64,000 nucleotides of DNA from the NCBI RefSeq assembly GCF_003574215.1, contig NZ_AP018558.1:1628501-1692500 (forward strand), written 5' to 3'. This DNA comes from Hydrogenophilus thermoluteolus. Lineage in GTDB: Bacteria > Pseudomonadota > Gammaproteobacteria > Burkholderiales > Rhodocyclaceae. Numbering within the stretch: the first letter of the stretch is position 1; every line of letters starts with the position of its first letter. Under the pieces are notes generated by a model. It was not told where the DNA came from. It searched no databases and saw only the letters and a program-made list of their open reading frames with translations. The position numbers and the translations under genes are program-made. Below are positions 16,323 through 23,985 of the stretch, piece by piece.

Positions 16323-17006
16323 TTAACTCAGGACCTGTTTGATCTCATCCAGCCGATAGATCCCATCGGAGCCAAGCTGCAGGTCGGCGCCATTCGGCCC
16401 CCGCACCACCGCAGTGACCTGCGCCAACTGCAACGCTTTTGCTGTAACCGGATCCCCATTGCTTTTTGCCTCGATTACCATGCGGTAGGTGCCCGGTGCA
16501 GCGATCTGACCGTCGTCGGCACGGCCATCCCAGACGAAGTTGTGGGTACCCGCGTCCAGCGCACCCAGGTCCAGTTTGCGCACGGGCAGGCCATTTGCGT
16601 CGAAGAGGGTCACGGTGACCTGATCGGCGGGTTGCGCCAATTCGACACCACCCACGCCCCCTGCTTGCGTCAGTTCCAACCGCTCGCCTTCGATCAACAC
16701 GCCGCGGCCCACCAACGCCGAGAGTTCGGAAACGCTGTTGGTATCCAAAAACTGCTGGAACATTTTGTTGAGGTTCTCGATCCCCTGAACCGTGCTCATC
16801 TGCGCCAGTTGCGAGGTCACCTCCGCGTTGTCCATCGGGTTGAGCGGATCCTGGTTTTTGAGCTGCGTGGTCAGCAACGTCAAAAACCGGTTCTGCATCT
16901 CGTCGGTTGCCGACGCGGTGCTGCCTTGGCGCCCCCCCAGACGAGCCAAAATGGCGTCGGCGCGGGTGGCTGTGGTTGCGTCGCTCGTAGCGGGGATCGC
17001 GCTCAT
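16323..17006 (-). CDS. flgD: flagellar hook cap / assembly protein FlgD
   Basis: FlgD is the scaffold cap for hook polymerisation. The 227-aa protein has the family block NRFLTLLTTQLKNQDPLNPM (about 45-65) followed by EVTSQLAQMSTVQGIENLN. A FlgD Ig-like/tudor region follows, with HNFVWDGRADDGQIAAPGTY. It starts only 18 bases after the flagellin stop codon, so the flagellin gene is wedged directly into the flgC-flgD junction. Confidence 0.95.
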   Translation of the reverse strand: MSAIPATSDATTATRADAILARLGGRQGSTASATDEMQNRFLTLLTTQLKNQDPLNPMDNAEVTSQLAQMSTVQGIENLNKMFQQFLDTNSVSELSALVGRGVLIEGERLELTQAGGVGGVELAQPADQVTVTLFDANGLPVRKLDLGALDAGTHNFVWDGRADDGQIAAPGTYRMVIEAKSNGDPVTAKALQLAQVTAVVRGPNGADLQLGSDGIYRLDEIKQVLS

Positions 17007-17024
17007 GGCTCAACTCCTTAGGCG

Positions 17025-17954
17025 TTAGCCTTGCAACAGACGCAAGACGTTTTGCGGCGCGGCGTTTGCTTGCGCGAGCATCGCGGTCCCAGCCTGCTGC
17101 AGGATCTGAGCGCGCGAGAGCGCCGCGGTCTCTTGCGCGAAATCGGCGTCCCGGATGCGGCTGCGTGACGCTGAGAGGTTTTCGATCGCGCTTTGCAGGT
17201 TGTTGATCGTGGCCTGGAAGCGCGACTGCACTGCACCGAGCGTTGCCCGGATGTCATTCACCGTTTTGAGTGCCGCATCGACTGCGCTGATTGCCGAAAG
17301 TGCTTCGGCAACGCCGGAGATCGACTGAGCAGCCGTCGTAGCATCATTGATCGCCGACGCGTTGCCACCGGAAAAGATGTTGAACGCCGAAATCGCGATC
17401 TTGTCTGAGGCGGTCACCGAATCGACCGTATTCCCGGTATAGACACCCTCGGTCGTGAAGCCACTTGCTGTGGTCGTGCCGCTAAAATTGGCACCCACCT
17501 GAAAAATAAATGCCGCAGAAGCCCCGGTTGCTGCACTATTGTTCAAAACCTTCACACCATTGAATTCGGTATCCCGACCAATACGCTCGATTTCAAGCTG
17601 CAACTGCCGGAACTCTTTTTGCAGCGCATCGCGGTCGCTCACCGAGTTCGTCGCGTTTGCCGATTGCACCGCGAGATCGCGCATCCGTTGCAGAATGTCT
17701 GCGATCTGCCCCAATGCCCCTTCGGTGACCTGCGCCATCGAGATCGCGTCGTTGGCGTTCCGAACCGCGACGGTCATGCCGCGTATCCCAGAGGTCATCC
17801 GTTCGGAAATCGCGAGCCCCGCAGCGTCGTCCTTGGCGCTGTTGATGCGCAGCCCCGAGCTCAACCGCTGCATCGCGGTCTGCATCTCGAGCCCGCTCTT
17901 ATAGAGGTTACGCTGCGCGTTGAGGCTCATGATGTTGGTGTTGATCACGCTCAT
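17025..17954 (-). CDS. flagellin (FliC-like) located inside the flg rod/hook operon
   Basis: A filament subunit of 309 aa. The N-terminal D0/D1 region is canonical: MSVINTNIMSLNAQRNL, LSSGLRINSAKDDAAGLAIS, then ANDAISMAQVTEGALGQI. The C-terminal partner helices read SRIRDADFAQETAALSRAQI and a final QNVLRLLQG. The variable middle is short (about 140-215) and Thr/Ser/Ala-rich, so D2/D3 are minimal. It is not FlgL, which lies at 6228-7214. It follows flgC by 57 bases with AAGGAG near its start. No convincing sigma-28 promoter was found there, so it may be co-transcribed with early rod genes, which would be unusual. Confidence 0.93.
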   Translation of the reverse strand: MSVINTNIMSLNAQRNLYKSGLEMQTAMQRLSSGLRINSAKDDAAGLAISERMTSGIRGMTVAVRNANDAISMAQVTEGALGQIADILQRMRDLAVQSANATNSVSDRDALQKEFRQLQLEIERIGRDTEFNGVKVLNNSAATGASAAFIFQVGANFSGTTTASGFTTEGVYTGNTVDSVTASDKIAISAFNIFSGGNASAINDATTAAQSISGVAEALSAISAVDAALKTVNDIRATLGAVQSRFQATINNLQSAIENLSASRSRIRDADFAQETAALSRAQILQQAGTAMLAQANAAPQNVLRLLQG

Positions 17955-18011
17955 GATATGGCTCCTTTTCGAATTTGGGCGAACCGCCCCTCACGTTATC
18001 TAAAGTGGGCG

Positions 18012-18416
18012 TTACTGCCCGATCGACAATGTTTTCTTTAGCAAATCTCGTGCCGTATTCATCACTTCGACATTGTTTTGGTACGAACGAGACGCTGAAA
18101 TCATGTTCACCATCTCTTCCACGACATTGACGTTCGGCATGCGCACATACCCGTTGGCGTCTGCTGCCGGGTTGTGTGGGTCATAGACCATGCGGAAAGG
18201 GGCGGCGCTCTCTACGATCTCTTTGACCCGCACCCCTTTTGCCACCTCACCCTGAATCGGACGGACTTGAAAAACTACCTGCTTACTGCGATAGGGTTGT
18301 CCGTTTTCGTCGACCACACTCTCGACGTTCGCGAGGTTCGACGCGGTGGTATTCAACCGCACCGACTGCGCCGAAAGCGCGGAACCCGCCACCTGAAAGA
18401 CATTCAACAGACTCAT
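18012..18416 (-). CDS. flgC: flagellar proximal rod protein FlgC
   Basis: A 134-aa rod subunit. It has MSLLNVFQVAGSALSAQSVR, the TTASNLANVESVVDENGQPY signature, and PNVNVVEEMVNMISASRSYQ near the C-terminus. The size and motifs are normal. It starts 12 bases after flgB. The next gene on the strand is flagellin and not the expected flgD. Confidence 0.95.
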   Translation of the reverse strand: MSLLNVFQVAGSALSAQSVRLNTTASNLANVESVVDENGQPYRSKQVVFQVRPIQGEVAKGVRVKEIVESAAPFRMVYDPHNPAADANGYVRMPNVNVVEEMVNMISASRSYQNNVEVMNTARDLLKKTLSIGQ

Positions 18417-18428
18417 CGCTCACGCTCC

Positions 18429-18842
18429 TCATTGCCCTGTGATTGCGGTGCGCATCCCCCGCAACAACCGGTTGATGAAGTTGAGACTCGCTTCGTAGTA
18501 GAGGGTGGTTTCCGCAAACGCGGCGCGCTCCTGATCCATATCGACCGTGTTGCCATCGACACTGCTCTGGAGTTCGGTGCGATAGCCGGTAAAGGCGTCA
18601 AGCGGCAGCGCCGCTTCTTGAGTGCCCGCAAGGTGTGCAGGATGCGTACGCTTCAGTTCCGGAGCCGAAACTCCCCGTTTTTCTCGCACCGCCCCCAACG
18701 CAGCGCGAAAATCGAGATCTTTCGCTTTATAATGGGGCGTGTCGGCGTTGGCGATATTCGACGCGATCATCTGCTGGCGTTGGTTGTGCACCCGCAGTGC
18801 GGCGCGTTGAAACGCCAAGACCTTTTCCATTTTGTCCACCAT
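18429..18842 (-). CDS. flgB: flagellar proximal rod protein FlgB
   Basis: A 137-aa rod subunit and first gene of the operon. It has RVHNQRQQMIASNIANADTP followed by HYKAKDLDFRAAL, and the C-terminal NTVDMDQERAAFAETTLYYE. The start at 18842 is set by GGAAGGAG 7 bases upstream. It is divergent from flgA, whose preferred start leaves only 46 bases between the genes, where a class II FlhDC-dependent promoter is expected. Confidence 0.94.
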   Translation of the reverse strand: MVDKMEKVLAFQRAALRVHNQRQQMIASNIANADTPHYKAKDLDFRAALGAVREKRGVSAPELKRTHPAHLAGTQEAALPLDAFTGYRTELQSSVDGNTVDMDQERAAFAETTLYYEASLNFINRLLRGMRTAITGQ

Positions 18843-18888
18843 GACTCTGCTCCTTCCAAACGACCCACCCACTTCACAAGCAGGTTGC

Positions 18889-19677
18889 ATGCCAGACAGA
18901 ATATCGCGCCGCGTTCCATCCGAACGGCAAAAAAAAGCGGCTTTTTTTCGGCAATTGGCCAGTTTTGCCGCGGCAAAGGTTGCCGTTCTCTTTTTTTTCA
19001 CCCTCATCGTAAGCGCGCCACCCGCGCGCGCAGCAGCGGACCAAGCGGAGCCGACCGTACTGTCACAAACCGAGCTGACGCGGATGGTCGAAGATGCGGT
19101 TACCCCGTTACTGCGCGGCATCGAGGACCGTGTCACGTTTGAAATCGCCTCCCCATCGGTATTGGAAAACCGCCCGGCCTGTACCGCAGCGCAAGTCGAC
19201 GTTCCGCCCGGCCAACGCCTTTGGGGACAGATCATGGTGACACTGCGCTGTTTTGCGCCCGATCCCTGGACGGTCTACGTGCCGGTCTACGTTCGCCGCT
19301 TCGGCACCTATCTTGTGACCACACGCCCGCTGCGGCACCGGGAAACCGTAACCGCCCGCGACGTTCGACCCGTGGAAGGGGAGCTCACCACGCTACCCGA
19401 AGACGTCGTGCGCGCCACTTCCGAGGCGGTAGGAAAAGAGTTGCGCGTGAGTGTCGCACCTGGGCAACCTTTGCGAAGCAGTTGGCTCGTCGCACCACTT
19501 GTCGTGCGCAACGGACAAAACGTCACCGTGATCCAACATGGCAAAGGTTTCCGCGTCGAAACCGAAGGACGCGCGATGAATAGTGCCGCTCAAGGCGAAG
19601 CGGTGCGCGTGATGCTGCCCAACCGCCAGGTGATCGAAGGCAGCGCCACAGCCGACGGCGCAGTGGTCGTCGAATGA
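18889..19677 (+). CDS. flgA: P-ring assembly chaperone FlgA
   Basis: FlgA is a periplasmic chaperone for FlgI polymerisation. From the ATG at 18889 the product is 262 aa, with a long basic n-region and a hydrophobic signal VAVLFFFTLIVSAPPARAA. The SAF-like C-terminal domain reads PLRHRETVTARDVRPVEGEL, then SVAPGQPLRSSWLVAPLVVR and GQNVTVIQHGKGFRVETEG. The start is uncertain: an earlier ATG at 18832 overlaps flgB, and the chosen one has only a weak CAGG upstream. It is divergent from flgB. Confidence 0.9.
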   Translation: MPDRISRRVPSERQKKAAFFRQLASFAAAKVAVLFFFTLIVSAPPARAAADQAEPTVLSQTELTRMVEDAVTPLLRGIEDRVTFEIASPSVLENRPACTAAQVDVPPGQRLWGQIMVTLRCFAPDPWTVYVPVYVRRFGTYLVTTRPLRHRETVTARDVRPVEGELTTLPEDVVRATSEAVGKELRVSVAPGQPLRSSWLVAPLVVRNGQNVTVIQHGKGFRVETEGRAMNSAAQGEAVRVMLPNRQVIEGSATADGAVVVE

Positions 19678-19685
19678 AAAACGGC

Positions 19686-19712
19686 TCAAGAATTTTCCGC
19701 GTGAACCGTTAA
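19686..19712 (+). promoter_or_regulatory. candidate sigma-28 (FliA) promoter for flgMN
   Basis: TCAAGAAT (19686-19693), 11 bases, then ACCGTTAA (19705-19712). This compares with the flagellar class III consensus TAAAGTTT-N11-GCCGATAA, with exact spacing, 5/8 matches in the -35 and 6/8 in the -10. It lies 33 bases before the flgM start. Confidence 0.5.
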
Positions 19713-19745
19713 CTGCGAATACCGGAATCGAGGAACGGGAAACCG

Positions 19746-20072
19746 ATGAAAATCGACAAACCAATTCTGCCACCTGGCGGAGACCCTTCAGTGCGCGGGA
19801 CTCCATCGACGCGCAAGCCGGAACCGGGCCCAGGAGGGGGTCGTCTGCCTCCTCCTCCATCGGCATCGGCGGACGAAACCGTTGCGCTCTCTTCCCGAGC
19901 GAGCCTTCTGGCGCGAGCGGAGCAGATGATGAACGAGGTTCCCGAAATCGACTGGCAGCGAGTCGAGACGCTGCGCGCCGCGATTCAAAGCGGTCAATTC
20001 CGGATCCACCCGGAAAAAATTGCCGACAGCTTGGTGCGTGAAGTCGAAGCATTGCTCCATTCCGAATCATGA
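19746..20072 (+). CDS. flgM: anti-sigma-28 factor FlgM
   Basis: FlgM holds FliA inactive until the hook is complete and is then secreted. The 108-aa protein has the FlgM pattern: a flexible N-terminus (MKIDKP, then a Pro/Gly-rich stretch) and a C-terminal sigma-binding part, VEALLH preceded by DWQRVETLRAAIQSGQFRIH and KIADSLV. The N-terminus is more proline-rich than in enterics. It overlaps flgN by four bases (ATGA). If the rod cannot be completed because flgG is broken, FlgM should stay inside and keep sigma-28 off. Confidence 0.92.
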   Translation: MKIDKPILPPGGDPSVRGTPSTRKPEPGPGGGRLPPPPSASADETVALSSRASLLARAEQMMNEVPEIDWQRVETLRAAIQSGQFRIHPEKIADSLVREVEALLHSES

Positions 20073-20575
20073 GCGAAGCGAAGCTGCCCGCGCCCACCGC
20101 GACCCAGCAGACCCTCCTTGCGCGCATACTCCAAGAGGAAATCGCGGTGCTGAAAAGCTTTCTGACGGCACTCGACGCCGAACGGCGCGCCCTGCACAGC
20201 AACGACCCCGCAGCGATCGAAGCGGCCGTCACGGAAAAAAACCGCATCGCCGACCAGCTTCAAGGGTTCGAGCGCCAGAAGCTGCGGGTGGTGGCAAGCA
20301 CTGTTGCCGGTGCCGAGTCGGAACAGAAAGCGGTGCTCACCGCGTGGCAACGGTTGCCGCCGCTTGCCGACGCGTGGCATGCAGTGTGTCAACTGGCCAG
20401 ACAATGTCAGGAGCGCAACCAAGAAAACGGGGTATTGCTGCGAGAGAAACAGCATTTCGTGCAGCAAGCGCTCGACGTGTTGCTCCACAGTCAAGAGCGC
20501 CTGAACATCTATGATGACAAAGGGCAATCGCGCTTGACCCTCACGGGGCATTCCCGGAAAATCGGTTCGGCGTGA
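20069..20575 (+). CDS. flgN: flagellar type III export chaperone FlgN
   Basis: FlgN is the chaperone for the hook-associated proteins FlgK and FlgL. The 168-aa product is an all-helical protein (LLARILQEEIAVLKSFLTAL, then EAAVTEKNRIADQLQGFERQ) with the length and coiled-coil style of FlgN family members. It is translationally coupled to flgM by an ATGA overlap. Its position after flgM is the standard arrangement and gives most of the confidence. Confidence 0.87.
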   Translation: MSEAKLPAPTATQQTLLARILQEEIAVLKSFLTALDAERRALHSNDPAAIEAAVTEKNRIADQLQGFERQKLRVVASTVAGAESEQKAVLTAWQRLPPLADAWHAVCQLARQCQERNQENGVLLREKQHFVQQALDVLLHSQERLNIYDDKGQSRLTLTGHSRKIGSA

Positions 20576-20595
20576 ATGCGTAACGAAGGGGTACG

Positions 20596-21378
20596 ATGGA
20601 GCGGTTCGTCATCTTCAACCAAAAAGGGGGCGTAGGCAAATCGACGCTTGCGGTCAATTTGGCGGCAATCGCTGCGGCACAAGGGCATCGCACCTTGTTG
20701 ATCGACCTCGACCCGCAGGGCAACGCCACGCTCTACGCGCTGGGTGCCATTGAGTCGCCCAAACCCACGCTTGCCGATTACTTCGATCAAACGCTCAATT
20801 TTCGCCTCAACCCCTGGCCCAGCGAAGCGTTCGCCCACCCCACTCGGTGGTCCAACCTGGCGGTTGCCGCCAGCGATCCCGAACTGGAAGCGCTCCTGCC
20901 CAAGCTGGAGAGCCGCTACAAAATCTTCAAACTCCGTGACCTTTTGGATCAGTTGGCGCCGGCATTCGATCGCGTCTATCTCGACACGCCGCCTGCCCTC
21001 AATTTCCTGACCCGCTCTGCGCTCATCGCAGGCCACCACTGCCTGATCCCCTATGACTGCGACGATTTTTCGCGCCGGGCGCTGCTGCAACTCGCGGAAA
21101 CGGTAGCGGAAATCCGGATCGACCACAACCCGCGCTTGGCCATCTTGGGCATCGTCGTCAACCAGTACCAAACGCGGGCCGGGGTGACGCAACGCGCCGT
21201 GGCGCAGCTTGCCGAATCGGGATTGCCGGTATTGGAACCCTTCTTGACTTCGTCGGTGGTGGTGAAAACGTCCCACGAACGGCGCGAACCCCTGATCGCT
21301 TTTGCCCCGAAACACCCCTTGACGCAAAAAATGGTTGCGCTCTTCGCCGCGATCGAAGCCCGCGTTCCCCAGTCGTAA
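20596..21378 (+). CDS. ParA/MinD-family ATPase, no adjacent parB
   Basis: A 260-aa P-loop ATPase with the deviant Walker A KGGVGKST at residues 10-17, the switch/Walker A' segment LIDLDPQGNATLYALG and Walker B-like VYLDTPPA. This is the chromosome/plasmid ParA style and not the FlhG or MinD style, because no C-terminal amphipathic membrane helix is obvious. It follows flgN by 20 bases on the same strand and no ParB-like gene is near. It might position a protein cluster (chemoreceptors, flagella) or be a generic ParA; the sequence does not decide. Confidence 0.85.
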   Translation: MERFVIFNQKGGVGKSTLAVNLAAIAAAQGHRTLLIDLDPQGNATLYALGAIESPKPTLADYFDQTLNFRLNPWPSEAFAHPTRWSNLAVAASDPELEALLPKLESRYKIFKLRDLLDQLAPAFDRVYLDTPPALNFLTRSALIAGHHCLIPYDCDDFSRRALLQLAETVAEIRIDHNPRLAILGIVVNQYQTRAGVTQRAVAQLAESGLPVLEPFLTSSVVVKTSHERREPLIAFAPKHPLTQKMVALFAAIEARVPQS

Positions 21379-21426
21379 CGCACTATTGACTGCTGCCGCT
21401 CCGGCAACCCCCAGTACCTTTCCCGT

Positions 21427-23652
21427 TTACAACGCTTCGAGCTTCGCCACGCTCAAGAGCAACCGTTTGACCCCGACACTAGGGCCGAAACGAACCGTTG
21501 CCTGTTGGTGCACACCGCTGCCTTCCACTTGAAGAATCACCCCTTCGCCAAACTTGGGATGACGAACCGCTTGTCCTGGCTGCCACGAGGAACCGGGCCG
21601 ATCACCCGACGTGTGCGCAGATGGCGGGGAAGACGCCGCGCTCGACTCGGCGTCCCATCCCGGCGCACGCGGCTTGCGCCCCGAAAGCGGCAACAACAGC
21701 GTTTCGGGAATCTCGGTAACGAAACGGGAAACCGGGCGGTAACGACTTGCGCCATGCCAAAACCGGCTTGCCGCCCAACTCAAATAGAGCCGCTCTTTGG
21801 CACGAGTGACCGCTACGTACATCAACCGCCGCTCCTCTTCCAGGCCGGCACCGTCGCCGCCAAAATTGGGGAGCGCATTTTCGTGAGGGAATACCCCATC
21901 TTCCAACCCGACCAAAAAAACAGCGCCGAACTCCAGCCCTTTCGCGGCATGCACCGTCATCAGACGCACCGCGCGCTCGTGACTCCCTGCTTGCATTTCC
22001 CCCGATTCGAGCGCGGCGTGCTGAAGAAACAGGGTGAGCATCTCGTGCCCGGTCGCCGTGATGCCTTCGCGCGCCATCTCGGTGACGAATTCGTGGCCCG
22101 CATCAACGAGCGCCGCCAGGTTCTCCAGCCGCTCTTCGCGCGCTGCGCGATCACGCGTAGCTTCTTCGGCAAAAAGGGCCTGTAAGCCGCTCTTTTCGAT
22201 CACGAGCGCGATCGCATCCGGAAGCGGCAACGTCGCGGTGGCATCGCGCAGCTCGTCGATGAGCGCCGCAAAGCGCTGGACAGCCGCGCCGCCGCGACCA
22301 CCAAGCTTATTCACCGCGGCCTCCCAATGCCCTTCGCTCTCAGCCGCAGCGAGCAACTGTTCGACCGTTTTCGCCCCGATACCCCGTGCCGGCACGTTGA
22401 TCACCCGCAAGAGCGCATTGGTGTCGTCCGGCAACACCAGAAGACGCAAATAGGCGATCGCGTGTTTGATCTCCGCGCGGTCGAAAAAACGCACCCCCCC
22501 ATAGACACGATACGGAATCCCCGCAGCCAAGAGGTGATGCTCGAAAACGCGCGACATCGCATTCGTGCGGTAGAGCACCGCAATCTCGTCGGCACTCCAG
22601 CCGTCGCGAATCAGTGCGCCGATTTCATCGACGACAAATTGCGCCTCTTGCCCTTCGTCCATCGCCTCGAAGGTGCGGATCGGCTCCCCTTCGCCGCGAT
22701 CGGTCACGAGTTTTTTCCCCAACCGGCTCGCGTTGTTGGCGATGATGGCGTTCGCTGCAGCCAGAATGTTGCCCGCCGAACGGTAGTTGCGTTCGAGCCG
22801 CACGAGCTCCGCTTGGTATTCTTGCTGAAAGCGCGCCAGCAACGCGCTCATCGCGCCGCGAAAGCCGTAGATCGCCTGATCGTCGTCCCCGACGCAGAAG
22901 AGCCACGCCCCCACCTCACCGGTAGCGACATCGCATGCCAACTGTTGCAACCAACGGTATTGCAACGGGTTGGTGTCCTGGAACTCATCGACCAAGACGT
23001 GCTGGAAACGTTGGCGATAGTGCGCCCGCAAGGTTTCGTTGCGGTGCAGCAGTTCGAGCGCCCGCAAGAGCAATTCGGCGAAATCGACCACCCCTTCGCG
23101 CGCGCACGCGGCTTCGTACTCCTGCCACAAGGTGAGGAACAATTGCCCGCGCGCGCCTTGTGGCGCGAGCTCCTCCGGTCGCTCCCCGCGTTCTTTGTGG
23201 GCGTTGATGAACCCGACGAGTTCGCGCGGCGCCACCATCGCTTCTGGGACCGCCAAACGCTTGAGCAGCCGTTTCACCAACGCCAACTGGTCGGCCGCAT
23301 CCAGAATCTGGAACGCCGTCGGCAACCCGGCTTCGGTGGCATGACGGCGCAACAGACGGTGCGCGATGCTGTGAAACGTCCCCAACCAAACACCCCGCTG
23401 CCCATCCACCGCTGCTGGCACCACCAATTGTGCCAACCGCTCGCGCATCTCCCGCGCCGCCTTGTTGGTGAAGGTGACTGCCAGAATCGCACCCGGATCG
23501 ACCCCTTCCCGCTCGATCAACCACGCAATCCGGTGGGTCAACACGCGCGTCTTTCCCGAGCCGGCGCCAGCCAATACCAGCGCATGGCCAGGCGGCAGGG
23601 TCACCGCACGCCGCTGTTGAGGATCCAGGCGGTCGAGCACACCGTCGGTCAT
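21427..23652 (-). CDS. uvrD: DNA helicase II, UvrD/PcrA
   Basis: A 3'-5' SF1A helicase for nucleotide excision and mismatch repair. The 741-aa protein has the Q-motif LDPQQRRAV, Walker A AGAGSGKTRVLTHR, Walker B DEFQDTN, then GDDDQAIYGFRGA, the motif IV region LVRLERNYRS and motif VI YVAVTRAKERLYLS. The C-terminal Tudor-like tail (GQAVRHPKFGEGVILQVEG) is typical of UvrD/PcrA and not Rep. The start at 23652 has AAGGAT 5 bases upstream, and a -10-like TACAAT lies about 40 bases before it. It is convergent with the ParA gene. Confidence 0.94.
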   Translation of the reverse strand: MTDGVLDRLDPQQRRAVTLPPGHALVLAGAGSGKTRVLTHRIAWLIEREGVDPGAILAVTFTNKAAREMRERLAQLVVPAAVDGQRGVWLGTFHSIAHRLLRRHATEAGLPTAFQILDAADQLALVKRLLKRLAVPEAMVAPRELVGFINAHKERGERPEELAPQGARGQLFLTLWQEYEAACAREGVVDFAELLLRALELLHRNETLRAHYRQRFQHVLVDEFQDTNPLQYRWLQQLACDVATGEVGAWLFCVGDDDQAIYGFRGAMSALLARFQQEYQAELVRLERNYRSAGNILAAANAIIANNASRLGKKLVTDRGEGEPIRTFEAMDEGQEAQFVVDEIGALIRDGWSADEIAVLYRTNAMSRVFEHHLLAAGIPYRVYGGVRFFDRAEIKHAIAYLRLLVLPDDTNALLRVINVPARGIGAKTVEQLLAAAESEGHWEAAVNKLGGRGGAAVQRFAALIDELRDATATLPLPDAIALVIEKSGLQALFAEEATRDRAAREERLENLAALVDAGHEFVTEMAREGITATGHEMLTLFLQHAALESGEMQAGSHERAVRLMTVHAAKGLEFGAVFLVGLEDGVFPHENALPNFGGDGAGLEEERRLMYVAVTRAKERLYLSWAASRFWHGASRYRPVSRFVTEIPETLLLPLSGRKPRAPGWDAESSAASSPPSAHTSGDRPGSSWQPGQAVRHPKFGEGVILQVEGSGVHQQATVRFGPSVGVKRLLLSVAKLEAL

Positions 23653-23759
23653 CACGCATCCTTTTCGCCGTACCAGGCGCGATTGTACCCAAGCCGCCCT
23701 ACTGCCCCCGCTCACGTGGGGATCCCGTCAAGAAAAATCGCGAGAACAAGAACAAACGC

Positions 23760-23831
23760 TCAAAAAGACTGAACCGAAATTCTTGCCTTATCACTTTTGA
23801 TGCGATAAAATTCGCGATTACACTGTTTCAT
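23760..23831 (-). CDS. possible 23-residue peptide with a very strong ribosome site
   Basis: MKQCNREFYRIKSDKARISV and three more residues, then TGA. The start codon is preceded by AAAGGAGGAGATCACC, one of the best Shine-Dalgarno sequences in the window. It lies between uvrD and leuS, antisense to the leuS leader. The protein is basic with one Cys. It may be a real small gene, a leader of uvrD, or the 5' remnant of a lost gene. No family is recognised. Confidence 0.35.
   Translation of the reverse strand: MKQCNREFYRIKSDKARISVQSF
23783..23811 (+). promoter_or_regulatory. sigma-70 promoter of the leuS leader
   Basis: TTGCCT, 17 bases, TAAAAT. The spacer and -10 overlap an imperfect inverted repeat (TTATCAC and GCGATAA), a possible operator. 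Transcription would start about 10 bases before the leader ATG at 23830. A second -10 (TATACT at 23945-23950) lies after the terminator and could drive leuS directly. Confidence 0.55.
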
Positions 23832-23985
23832 GGTGATCTCCTCCTTTCTTTTGAGTGGTTTTGTCTCCCTCCCTCTCCATCTAACCCATGGAGTTCCCGC
23901 CCGCGCCCTTCGCGCGGGCTTTTTTTTGCCGCTTGCCTTCGCGCTATACTTCGATTCTTACGCGCATGGCAAGGAATCGCGATGA
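23830..23985 (+). CDS. candidate leader ORF upstream of leuS, 51 codons
   Basis: It reads MVISSFLLSGFVSLPLHLTH at the N-terminus. Five Leu codons (CTT, TTG, CTC, CTC, CTA) fall just before a hairpin (CTCCAT/ATGGAG, 23875-23893) and a strong terminator. The stop TGA overlaps the leuS ATG, so translation could couple. There is no ribosome site before the ATG, and the predicted transcript start is only about 10 bases upstream. Leucine-sensing attenuation is inferred and not shown. Confidence 0.35.
   Translation: MVISSFLLSGFVSLPLHLTHGVPARALRAGFFLPLAFALYFDSYAHGKESR
23899..23927 (+). terminator. intrinsic terminator in front of leuS
   Basis: A perfect 8-bp stem GCCCGCGC/GCGCGGGC with loop CCTTC, followed by eight T. 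It acts only on plus-strand transcripts, yet the nearest upstream gene (uvrD) is on the minus strand. The natural target is therefore the short transcript starting near 23820. This fits an attenuator or a terminated small RNA of about 110 nt. Confidence 0.85.

Noticed and set aside
17955..18060. Sigma-28 promoter in front of the flagellin gene
   Set aside because: A TAAAGAAA and a GATAA occur, but no pair has the right spacing and sequence together. The best alternative matches 5 of 8 with wrong spacing.
21379..21426. Terminator between the ParA gene and uvrD
   Set aside because: A TGCCG/CGGCA stem is present, but it is only 5 bp and lacks a T-run.
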